Assembly: GCA_030549175.1 (NCBI GenBank) | Contig: JAUKUA010000001.1 | Location: 2,542,001 to 2,606,000 of the forward strand | Source of the DNA: Lasiosphaeris hirsuta | Lineage: Eukaryota; Ascomycota; Sordariomycetes; Sordariales; Lasiosphaeriaceae | DNA length: 64,000 nt | Direction: 5' to 3' | Part shown: positions 22,167 through 32,400 of the stretch, piece after piece | Position numbering within the stretch: the first letter of the stretch is position 1 | Layout: each line of letters opens with the position of its first letter | Notes under the pieces: model-generated | What the model was told of the DNA's origin: nothing | Databases searched by the model: none | The model's input: only the letters and a program-made list of their open reading frames with translations | Program-made: the position numbers and the translations under genes

Positions 22167-23181
22167 TCACAGCAAATCCCTCACAACCAACTTCGCACAA
22201 GCCAGTGGCACAGCTCGCTTGCAATAAAGTCTCAAACTGCGCTCCCATCTCCGGCCGTAGCATTGTTTCCGTGGGTGTGGTTGTCTCTCTCGTCGCCCGA
22301 GCTGCCAGTCATTTGGTTCTGGTAGTTCAGGTTTTTCGGCCATCGACTGTCCGGCTCCCCCCCCCCCCCCCCTTCCCCCCACCTTCGGGTCTCGGACATG
22401 CGTGCCGAGGGCCTCTAGCGCAGCAGCCCTCAGGCCAAACAAGACCACGGCACCAAATACGGCCTTAGCGAAGATGTCCAACACGCCGTAGAAAATGGCC
22501 TCCGAGTCTGAGTGAATGATGTTTCCGCAACGGGATACAAACACCAGATGAACGAGAGCAGGGGAGCCGCCGTCAGATATGTCCACCGCGTGGGGCCGCC
22601 AATGCTGCTGGCCTGCCGTCTGCCGTCTACCATCAAACATGACCTGGAAGACGATGGAAAACAGTGCGGCAACCCCAAAGGTGAAAATCCCCACTTGTAC
22701 ATCGTTTGCAACGAGCGGCCCCACAAGGGCGCAGACAACCATGATCCAGCTGCCAAGGACCACCCAGAAGAGACTCGAGAGCGGCATGCGGGCCATGAGG
22801 GACAGGCTGAGCAACAGCCGCGGCGCTGTGATGAACCAGTCGATGTAGCGCACGTAAAAGACCTCGCGGGTCCCGGCGGCGCTGAAGACACCCGGCGTTC
22901 CAGCCGGACGGCGAAGCTCGGCCACGACAGGCGTCTGGCCGAGGCTGGAGCCCATGGTGAAGTACGAGATGTAAGATATGAAGGTGGCACCCGCGACGAG
23001 ATAGTTAGTGAAAGAGCCGGTGCGCCGGTGGTTTGGCCAGCGGCAGGCCCCAGAAGATCAGCGTGGCGGCGCCCATGACGGCACACACGGCGAAGTACCA
23101 CTCGGACCCGTGCCGCGTAATTTCGAGGTCGGCATGGGGCGCTACGCCCGAATTGACGTCGAGAGCCTGGTTGGCCGACAT
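22167..23181 (-). pseudogene. Microbial-type opsin with retinal lysine retained, frameshifted
   Basis: Fungal rhodopsin read from ATG at 23181 (MSANQALDVNSG). Helix C shows RYIDWFITAP: the Asp aligned with bacteriorhodopsin D85 is kept, while the D96 position is Ser. Helix G shows DSEAIFYGVLDIFAKAVFG, keeping the retinal-binding Lys (codon at 22464-22466). So this was a photosensory or pumping opsin, not an ORP/YRO2 type that lacks the lysine. Three lesions break the frame. A duplicated 4-mer (plus-strand TAGT TAGT, 23002-23009) lies between helices A and B. A duplicated 7-mer (TGCCGTC twice, 22614-22627) lies before helix F. A loss of about five codons with a frame change occurs near 22525-22530. 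Removing one copy of each duplication restores family-like sequence. The C-terminal limit is uncertain because of a 16-base C run (22357-22372). Confidence 0.85.
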
Positions 23182-25023
23182 TTTGTCGCTCAGATGATGT
23201 TGAAGACTCGGGGTGATGAGAATGAAGATTGCTACCAACGATTACAAACGGCCTGGCACTGCTGTGACAACATTGAACATGCCATCCCGCAGATGGGGCT
23301 TTGTTCTGATCAAGATGAAGTCATCGATCTTGTCCGGTGATGCCCATGGCGACTCTTGGATGGAGCTTACAATTGAGATAGATATGCTGTTACCCCCTTC
23401 CTGGATCGAAAAGGACGTCTCCGAGCTTGCCCTACCCAGCACAACGTTCACTAAATGTAGAACTCTAGTTACCAGATCAAAATGTGATGGAGTGTTTGTT
23501 TAGCTTTTAGGCCCTCAACGGTTCAAATAAAGTGCAGGCCGTCGTACTAGCCAATGCGGCGTGCGGCCCCCAGGAATCTAAGAAGCTATTTCACAACTCC
23601 CCACCGCCATAACCCGTCACGAGATACGTCGAGAGCGGAGAGCGGGTTTCCCCATTTTCGCCACAGTTAATCTTCTCACCTGTATTAGTTCGGCAACTTA
23701 GAGCAGCTCTACTACCAAACGTTACACCGCTCTGCGCCGAGTCCTACCTTGAAGCCAAATACCTCAAGGTACTAGTGTTGCTGCACCGATACCTGTCTGT
23801 CTTCTCTAGCTTTGTGCGCCTCGAAAACTTCATACCAAGCGCGGAGCCGTGTTTACAGAAGATCTGGTGTCGCCATCACGCACCTCTGCAGGGTGCTGTC
23901 TGCCCAAATCTCTGAGATACTAATTCGGACTGCTAATGTTGTTTTTCAACGCGTCTCCTTGTTTCTGTTCAATATGTCAATTGCTTTCTACTATGTATTC
24001 TATGAGATGAATTGCTACTGCCAAGTCTCCTTAGTATGTAGCTTTGTTAGTACCAATGGAGCCTTTCACCTCAGTGACTCGGAGTCTAGCATGAACAAGA
24101 CTTTGCAATTGGCTGAGTTGTACAAGGAACATAATTACCACGGAAGTAAGGTACTTTCGTATGCCACGACTAACCTAACTACATCCCTGCATGCCTAAGC
24201 CGCAATACGTTTTCCTTACGGAAGCATGGCAGTAAGTAGGTAGCAATGTGAGGTACCTACTAGTAGTAGATGCTATGGACGTTCTTCAAGTTGGCGGCGC
24301 TTTCAGCCCTACCTCTGTTTCGGAGACAGCATTATTGTCTGATGGGTTGCATTCCAGCTTATCCGACAGCGCCGGATCAGTTCGATTAGTACAACTTGAG
24401 GAAGAGCGGCAGCATTTCGGATAGGCCACCATGGGCTCTGTCAGCTCGCGGATATGATAACATCGATCATAAGCCCTAGCAGTAGGTAATAAGGCGGCGC
24501 AGCCAAAGCCACAGCGATTTTTGTTCATGCTAATAAGCATTACCATGATGTGCTACGATACGCGCTTTGGCTCTGGCGCGTCGGTAGAGCTGGCCAGATT
24601 GGGACACCCGTACCACTGATCGGACAACGCGCAGGCGGGAAGCCAAATATTTGGCACAATCGCATTTCCAATTGGGTCTAGATACCCAACATGTTTAGAA
24701 GATGACACGGCTGGTTGGGCGGATTGCAACACTCACACCCTGGCCCACGTGCAGTACTTGTCCCTTGAAGAGAACCTCGTAACCTCGGGGAATTGCACTT
24801 GTAAGCTGAATATCGGACTTCCAACCCGACACATGGAAAGGATCTTGCTGATGGCACAATCAATATTGGAGGAGCGGCGCTTTGCCCAAGCTGTCCAGCC
24901 TCTCACGTATAAGGGCCAGCACCCACTCTCTAGAAGCAATGGAAGTGACCGATCGAGCACAGCAAGCTCGACATATAACTGAATAGCCTGATGGAACTCG
25001 TTCTTTTCTCGATCGCCCTCTTC
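23182..25023. other. Intergenic / degraded sequence, no gene supported
   Basis: Mostly AT-leaning, with GGTACCTAC motifs at 24250-24265. A minus-strand open frame at 24733-25050 (about 105 codons, with a plausible amphipathic start HQAIQLYVELAVLDRSLPLL) has no recognisable family and overlaps the hydrolase relic; I do not call it. Confidence 0.4.
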
Positions 25024-25606
25024 CTCGCTGGGGCCAGCTAGGTCGGCCACTCGTTCGGTTCATCCATTGTCATATCCATCGCCCTGAACCACCCCAACGA
25101 TGCGTCGGCTCTCGTCCTGACCGGCTACTCCCTCACAATCGACTTTCGCGTCGTCCAAAACTTGAAGCTCGAGCCGGCCGTCGTCCACTCGCCGTCGCGC
25201 TTTCTCTCGGTGCCCCTCGGGTACGTGGTGATGGCCAACCAGACCCAGCGCGAACATGCGTTTTACAACGGCGCCTACAACCCGGCCGTCGCGCGGCACG
25301 ACTTTGCGTACGAGGACATAGTGGCCGACGCCGAGTTTGGCGGCCAGGCCACCTTGTTCCACCCCGCTGTTGGCTACACCGGCCACGTGCTCGCCGCGAC
25401 GGGGGCCGAGGACAATATCTTTTGTCCCAATGGAGGCGTCCCCACCTGCGAGACCATCTTGGGTGAGCTCGGCACCGCCTATAAATCCGGATGCAAGCAG
25501 CTTCGAGATCTACGCGGCGCCCGATACGGGACATGACCTGACGCCGCACCATTCGGCACCGGTGACCCTGGCGAGGGTGCACCGGTTTTTGGGCAAGCAC
25601 GTTTAG
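25024..25606 (+). pseudogene. Alpha/beta-hydrolase fold gene, 5'-truncated and frameshifted
   Basis: The sequence opens inside the fold at the nucleophile elbow VGHSFGSSIVISIAL (GxSxG), preceded in frame by TAG (25039-25041). It continues with ASALVLTGYSL, the cap region RFLSVPLGYVVMANQTQRE and AYNPAVARHDFAYEDIVADAEF, and the late-core segment FHPAVGYTGHVLAATGAEDNIFC that should precede the catalytic Asp. A one-base frame change near 25485-25500 moves to FEIYAAPDTGHDLTPHHSAP, which carries the catalytic His region and ends at TAG/stop 25606. The N-terminal half of the fold (oxyanion strand) is absent. The family resembles secreted fungal hydrolases/lipases. With truncation, stop and frameshift it cannot make an active enzyme. 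Confidence 0.7.
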
Positions 25607-25743
25607 AGGACCTCAACACAGGGGTGTCAGAGTAGGTATGTATTTACTGGCGCAAGGTATAACTATAGTATATGCCCCCGAGCCAAGTTACGGTCGCTAA
25701 GCTACCTTAGGTACCTTGGTAAGGTAGGTGGCTGGCTTGACAT

Positions 25744-26385
25744 TCAGCACTTGGTGAGATTACCAATCAAGATATCCGCATGGTCGACGAAGAAGATGGA
25801 CTGCTCCGTCGCCGTGATTCCAGGAGAAACGAGGAAAATGCGGGTGCGGGCCGTATAGAGGACGTTCCGCTCGTTCTCCGTGTTGACCGTCACCTTGACG
25901 GGAGTGGGGTGGTCCCGGGTGAAGTCCAACCAGCTGCCCACAGGGGCGCCGTAGTTGGCGCTGGTGAACCGAAGCTCGCCGGGCTGGCCGGTGAGCTGGC
26001 CCGAGGTGATGGTGTAGGCCGAGGCGAACGAGGCATCGAACCGGTTCTCCAGCCTGATGGTGCCGCCGGGGCGCGTGGTGATGATGCCCTGCGTGCAGCC
26101 GACCGGGAAGTTGAACGTGACCTCAAAATCGCAGAAGTTCTCGCGCTCGTTAGGGTCTGTTCCGGGCCCGAGGGAGACGTCGTAGACGTCAAAGATGATG
26201 GTCAGGATGTTGGCCGGCTCGTTTAGCGCGACGCTGAATTTGTCGCTTGGGCAGCCGCTGCCCGGCCCGTTGCTGAGCGATCTGGCCGAAAGTACCTTGA
26301 CGAATGGCGTAGCAACTTGGCGTGGCTTGGCGATGGCCGCCGCCATGGCCAGGGCGGGGAGACTGAGGGCGAGGAAGTTCCTCAT
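25744..26385 (-). CDS. Secreted DUF4360-family protein
   Basis: An intronless 213-residue protein. The start MRNFLALSLPALAMAAAIA is a signal peptide; the longer frame upstream is 5' leader, and a TATA box about 105 bp before this ATG supports the choice. The mature chain has the DUF4360 pattern: GSGCPSDKFSVAL, IIFDVYDVSLGPGTDPNERENFC, then the paired FEVTFNFPVGC, tyrosine/serine-rich beta strands ASAYTITSGQL, and the late segment TRIFLVSPGITATEQ; it ends on a terminal Cys (NLTKC). Family members are small extracellular beta-sandwich proteins with conserved cysteines; their function is unknown. It is flanked by relics on both sides but shows no lesion itself. Confidence 0.85.
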   Translation of the reverse strand: MRNFLALSLPALAMAAAIAKPRQVATPFVKVLSARSLSNGPGSGCPSDKFSVALNEPANILTIIFDVYDVSLGPGTDPNERENFCDFEVTFNFPVGCTQGIITTRPGGTIRLENRFDASFASAYTITSGQLTGQPGELRFTSANYGAPVGSWLDFTRDHPTPVKVTVNTENERNVLYTARTRIFLVSPGITATEQSIFFVDHADILIGNLTKC

Positions 26386-27801
26386 CGTGATGGAAGGAGT
26401 ATTTGGAAAGTTGACAGAGTGTGTGCTTGAGAGATGTAGGAGTGAGTGAGGACGATAAGTGCCTGTTGAGGTGCGATGATGGCGGGTCTTATACATGGAC
26501 CTCACTCCCTCTTGTTGCTAGACTCGCTCGGGAGCATTTATCGCATGAACCTATCAACCTATCAACCCATGAACCCATCACTCCGTCAAGCTCGTGATGG
26601 AGCTGCTCAGCCCACGAAGGTTCCTAGTGCCGCATTGCCTACCACTCATGTCACTTGTCATGCGGAGACATGCTGTGGCCGTAACTCGACTGCGTTAGGT
26701 AGTCCAAGCATCCGCTACTACCTACCAACCTCAGTATATGTCCTGTGACGTGCCTTATTGGTGCTATACGAGTAAAGTTCAATCCGAGTCTCGGACTGTT
26801 GAGTCGCTTTGTAACTCCGCGGCGTAGAGGTGGTATTGTCGAGGGGGCCCAAGTAAACAAGGGTTAAATTTGCGCAAGCCTCGGAAAATCCGTCCCAACG
26901 TCGTTATGGCCTAGTCATCCTACTGCAACCATCCCGAGTCTGCCGTGCTTCGCCGTTGTGGCACGGACCCTGCTTCTCTCAGGAAATACCTGGCCAAGAT
27001 GATGCTAGTCTAGGGTCAGCAGCGCCTGGTGCTATCCCGTGGCTATCCGAAACTTGAACAGGGCCGATCTCCTTATTTGGATCGAGAGTTGAACAAAACC
27101 GAGTAAGGGCAAATTAGTAGTGAGTTGGGGAAATGGTATGGTGTATAGATGGGCTAGGAAGACTAGACAATGCCACCCGTGCTCGTTCGGTCTGAGTATA
27201 TAAAGTTATAGTAATGGAATTAGACTTGTTTGGCTTTTAAAAGGCCTTCGTCCTAAATAGCGGTTTCGTCTGAAAAGTTGCCCTTTGTTAAAAAAGATTT
27301 TTACGCGTGGCGGTCGCCCTTGGAACAGCTCCTTCCCACAATTTCAACAGACCCTCAAAGCTACTAGCAGCCCCTGCCATTCTATCATGAGGAAGAGGGT
27401 CATTCCTTTTTTTTTTTTTTTTTTTTTTTTCCCCGGTCTATTTTGGGCTTTTTGTGACCTGTCACGGGACTTGGCTAATCAGAACACTCTCAAACTCCTT
27501 TTCAGGGTTAGGGTTAGGACCAAAAGCCAACTCGTCACTGAAACTTCGCCAAGATACGTCCTACAGCTCTACGTCACCGCCAGCCAGCACTCCCTCAACG
27601 TAACCATTGTGGCGAAATACACTCAAAGTGATGGGACATCAATTGACTTGATGGAAACTCGTGCAATGTTTCTTACTATCTTGGAGAAGGAGTCAAGCCC
27701 ATGGGTTTTCCCACCTTAAAATGGCTCTCCGGGACTCCTCCAATTGCTCAATTACATGTGTTTGCCTACCCAGTGGTTGGCTGAAGTCTTTTATGGTACT
27801 G
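26386..27801. other. Promoter of DUF4360 gene and intergenic sequence
   Basis: A minus-strand TATAAG in TATAAGACC lies at 26488-26493, about 105 bp before the DUF4360 ATG. Further on are a 24-base T run (27407-27430) and two telomere-type units (27505-27518). No gene is supported. Confidence 0.5.
27505..27518 (+). repeat. Two tandem TTAGGG telomere-type units
   Basis: GGGTTAGGGTTAGG is present next to a long T run. Two units are within chance for a 64-kb window, but they match the fungal telomere repeat exactly. Confidence 0.35.
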
Positions 27802-29033
27802 CTAACGCAAGATCCCGTTTTTCTTGTTGAGGCCGTTGTTGGCTGTTGCGTTGCAGGGAAGTTCCTGGCGATTGAATTGAGTGCCGTTTGCCCACACTCC
27901 ACGCCTGCCAGCATCCACGGGCGGATCGATGCCGTCGTCGACAACACAGGCTACATTGCCACTGTCCAAAAATTCCTCGGCTTCGAAAAATACATCGCGC
28001 ACATCGTCGTCATCGGACATGACATCGGCGCTGTAAAATCCACGTGCAATGCTTTCTTTCCATCATGGCATCGAATGCAAGGCGAAGGTCGGGTGTTATA
28101 AAGCGTCTTTCGGCAAAGATTGCCTTCCCTTGGGCATCCTTGACAGCCGGATCCAGCCCTCGAAGTTTGGCAGCACGAAACATGCTCAGCGTCTCGGCAT
28201 CACCGGCTTGCGCGAGGCAGTGAAGTATAGTCCTCCCCTCGTTGTCGGTGTTGTGGATGTTGCAATTCGCCTCGGCAAGAAGAAGCTCAGTCATGTCAGG
28301 CCGGTCGTAGCTGACTGCCTCAAAAAGAGGCGTCATACCCCTTCAGTGTCCTTGTGGTTCACGTCCGTTCCCGCGTTGAGCAACACACGAGCCGTCGATA
28401 TAGTGCCAGTGACCACAGCCGAGCAAAGCGCTTCGCATCCTGCCCCGTCAGCGCCATTTACATCCACACCGTGTCGGATCAAAAGCTCAACGAACAAGGG
28501 CGCTTCAGGCACTCGAGGCATGGAGGCGTATTTCAGCGAACTGTAGAACCTTTGCTTTTGGTTCTGCAGTTGACGTCGGCACCCGCTTGGATCAGCAGCC
28601 GCATGACCTTCAAATCGCCCTTGATAGCTGCTAGATGCCGCGGTGGGTGGAAGTCAAGGCCGCATTCGTCAATCGGTGCCAGATATTCCTACTTTTGAGG
28701 CGCTTCGCCAAGGTCAATGTGGAGGAAGCCCATGATGGCCATGGATAAAGGTGGATACTCCATCGTAGTTCCGACTCTATCTCATTGATCTTGTGCGTGT
28801 TCGCCACCCAGATGAGTCGCCTCCTATTGCTTAGATCCCCAGATGCATGGTATGCGCTTGTGTCCGGATGTCGGAGGCGGTCGATAAACTTCTCCTTTCG
28901 TTCAATAACATCGACGCCGCGCTGGAGCAGGCGCTTCAATTCTTGCCAGTGAGCTTCTGCCCCACTGAAACTAAGCTAATCAACTGCTTTGATACCTTTA
29001 TGGATCCCATCAAAGAAGCACCGAGTGCTTGAG
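27802..29033 (-). pseudogene. Ankyrin-repeat gene, decayed
   Basis: Ankyrin repeats are legible on the minus strand in several frames: ELKRLLQRGVDVIERKEKF (about 28880-28945), FVELLIRHGVDVNGADGAG (about 28440-28510), STARVLLNAGTDVNHKDTEG (about 28340-28400) followed directly by TPLFEAVSYDRPDMTELLLAEANCNIHNTDNEGRT (28240-28336, quoted in parts: the TPLF start and the DNEGRT turn), and an acidic tail DDDDVRDVFFEAEEFLD (about 27970-28020). An in-frame TAG at 28976-28978 precedes the first, and at least three frame changes separate the segments. Intact members are cytosolic interaction or sensor proteins. The order of repeats is preserved, so this is a decayed gene rather than scattered fragments. 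Confidence 0.65.
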
Positions 29034-29481
29034 ATATCGTTTTGAAGTTTGAAGTTTAGGATATTCCAAGACCGAGATTGGTAGTAGAGAGACAATGGCG
29101 CCTTATCCTCTCTCCTAGATTTTTAGGTGGATTGGGCTTTGAAATAGAGGCCGACTTGACGTGCTGCTCGCTTCCATGACGGGGCTCGTCTTTCTGATGT
29201 AGAGTTACTGCATACATTACACCCGCTACCTATTACGATCACCCGAGCTCAGGAAAAGTCAGAAAGAGGTCTGGCCAAATCAGCCGCAGCTTACCACAGC
29301 CAGGATCACAATCAATAAAAAATCGCTATCGTGTGCACCCGGATTTGTCCGTTTATAACCAGTCTGTTGGTAGCCAGTAAACCGTGACGCCAAACCATCC
29401 GTTCCATTATTTCCATCATGGTGTCTTCATGCCCATATCAATCGTCCTAACCACCTGTCACCCCCTTTCCCCAAACTAACC
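29034..29481. other. Intergenic, no gene seen
   Basis: Short gap between the ankyrin relic's 5' side and the 3' end of the DUF3433 gene. No coding signal. Confidence 0.5.
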
Positions 29482-32400
29482 TCAAACCTTATTCCCGTAG
29501 AACTCAAACCCCTTTAGATCTCCGCTCCCCCGACTGCTCCCGCTCGGGCGCCCACCGTGGCTCCGAGTCGACTTCGAGATGACTGACTTCCTCTCGCCCT
29601 CAATCACTTCATCCACAACCCACCTCACCCTGCCATCCTCCTCCTTGCGCCAGCCGTATGCGTACACCTTGCCCATCTTCCGAATCGCCTCGTTCCTCTC
29701 CTTAGTACTCATGTGCTCCAACCCGTAAAAGTCTCTGCCCATCCTCGTGCCTGCGACATATGTCATGACAGCGCCAATGGTGTCTGGTCGCCGGGGCAGA
29801 TGCGGCAGCGATCTCCGCCACGAAGCCACCATGACGAGCTGTATGATCATGAAGAACAAGATGACTGACGCGCCGATGCCGCAAAATAGAAACTCGGAGC
29901 GGAGCTGGCCCGGGCGGTACGGGAGCCCGGCGAGCGCGATGACGAGGAACTCGGCTGTGAGGCCCGTGAATGCAACCGAGGCTGCCGCGAGATGGCGGTT
30001 GCGGAGGAGAGGGAGGAAGGCGCACAGGGGGCTGGTATGCCTATTTAGTAGGATGGTAGGGCTCGGACGTGCCTCTCCATGTCGCAGAGGATAATATGGG
30101 GCGAAAGTTTGGGTGTCTACATGGGCAGGTTAGCATAATTAGATGATAGAAGTTGCGGGGGAGGGGGGGGGGGGGGGGTTAAGTCGTACCTTGGAATAAC
30201 CGGCCCCAGTAGAAGGAGACCATGATGCCCAGGATGGCAAAGAAGATCTTCATACCCACCCCGTTCGCATTTGCTGCGGCCAGGAAGATCTTCTGGGGCT
30301 GGTCTACGTTGACGACAGCCGCCACGGTCAATCCCAGGAGGGCCAGTAGAACGGAGCCAAAGAAGATATCGAAATAAAGCCGTGCGTTCTTCCAGCTATC
30401 CACAAACGTCATCTTATCCCTCACAACTGTCAGTACCGAACTGAGCTTGGACAAAAGATTGGTCAGCCAGCCCAACCCCTTCCGAGGTTCCTTGGGCGGC
30501 TTGCGCTCGTTCAACGGCACCGGCATGATACCGTACTTGGTGATACCTTCAGCAGTGGTGAAGGTCCCAAGCTTGTACTGGTCGTCTTTAAGAATATCCC
30601 CTAGCTGTGCGTTGGTCAAATCTGCAGGGAGTGTAGCGAATCTCCGTTCAACCTCGGGATGGCCCATCACTGCTGCCACGCCGGCAATAGTAGTCGGATC
30701 CGCAGACAAACCGCCGGGCTTCTCAAACCACTTGCTGATGGCATAGAGGACAACCACTGCCTGAATCACCAGAACACCAGTGATGATGTCAATAACCCAC
30801 GGCGTGGTGCTGATCCTTGGCGGACACGGATTCAGGTTCGCTGGTGTTGGCGGAATGCCGCAATATGTCGTGTCCACAAAGATGGCGCCTCCAACGAACG
30901 CTGTTCCAATTGACGCCGTGATTGCACCAATATCGGCAACACCGAATCCAGGGCCGCCGGCGAGGTCCGACCCCGACACTCCGCCGCTGATCATGTCGCG
31001 AATTGGGTTGTAGGTAAACAGCTGGTTGTAAAAGGTCCCAAGAGTGAATACGAAAACTCTACCGGCAATCAGGGGTGTGTGATTACCCAGCACAGAATCG
31101 GGGACTCGCCAAGTTGGCCATGTCGTCCCATGGAGCTCGCTGGTGTCGCCGGTTGCTGGGTTAGATGGGTCCGATGGCGTACTAACTCCTCCAGAGCCCA
31201 AGACGGTAGTCCCAATTGATGCCTTTGCAGACTGGATGGTGGGTGTCCCTGAGTGGCTCGCAGAAGCAACGGATTGGGCTTCCGAAGCCTTGGCTGAGAT
31301 TGACGAGTCGGCGGATTTGGCAAACGACGATTGACCCGTTGTGGCAGTTGGCTCTGTGGAAGGCTTGCTAGCAGGAGTTATGGACGCAGAAGGTCGGGCG
31401 CTGGGGGATACTTGAGTCGAGTCTGCGATTTTACTGGGGGCCGTGTTGCGTCCAAGGCTGCTAGGGGTTACGTTCGGTAAGCTTGAGGCGACCGGTTGAC
31501 TTGAGACAGCAGGTTGGCTCGAGACAGCAGGTTGGCTCGAAACAGCAGATTGGCTCAAGACGGTAGGTACACTTGAGATAGCAGGTACACTTGAGACTGC
31601 AGGTCTACTCGAGATAGCTGATATCCTGGAATTCGACGGCGTAGAAGGCTGAGATGATGGAGTGGAAGGGACATTAGAAACTGCATTTGGCAAACTAGAA
31701 ATAGCTGACGATCCTCGAGCTTGTGAGCTTGCTAGCTGCGAAGAGGGGGCCGAAGTCACAACTGTAGAAATTGTGTCAGATACAGCAGTGCTTGCCAATG
31801 TCGAGACTGTAGTTCTAGAAGGCTGGGAAAGTGAAGGAGAGCGAATGCTTGTCCCACTCGACTTGGGTGTGCTGGATGCCAGGACCGTCAAACTCGCACT
31901 GGTAGCCTGGGTGCTTGTGCTTGGGCTCAAGGGACTGACGACGCTGGATTGGACTGGAACCGAACTTGTTATTGAGGCTAATGTCGAGATGGTTTCGATA
32001 GAGGAAACGATTATCGATATCGACTGCGAAGAGGGCGGTGCCGAGAATGTCGAGATGATCAATGATGAGCTCGGTGTCGCCAGTGTTGCCGGAGTTACCG
32101 ATATTATTGGAGATGGTGGACTAGTAGGAGTTGAAGATATCGACGAAATCGTCGACGCCGGAGTTGATGATATTGACGAGAACGATGATGTGGTTGTTGA
32201 CGTAGAAGATGCCAATGTGATAACCGATGCGGGTGTTGATGGTGTCGTCGGGGATGAAGGCGCGGAAGTCGCGAACCGAGAGGATGAGGCTATCGACGAA
32301 GCTGATCTGATGGCCGATGTGGAGACGAGTGAAGAACTAGTGGATCTTGGTATATCAGATACCGAGATTGACGAAGAGGTCATAGTCGATGCCGGAGATG

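Noticed and set aside
22525..22630. Introns explaining the opsin frame changes
   Set aside because: The shifts coincide with exact short duplications, and there is no room for a fungal intron of 45 nt or more with usable splice sites.
24733..25050. 105-codon minus-strand open frame
   Set aside because: No family resemblance, and it overlaps the alpha/beta-hydrolase relic.
27505..27518. Chromosome end or telomere fusion
   Set aside because: Only two TTAGGG units with unique sequence on both sides.
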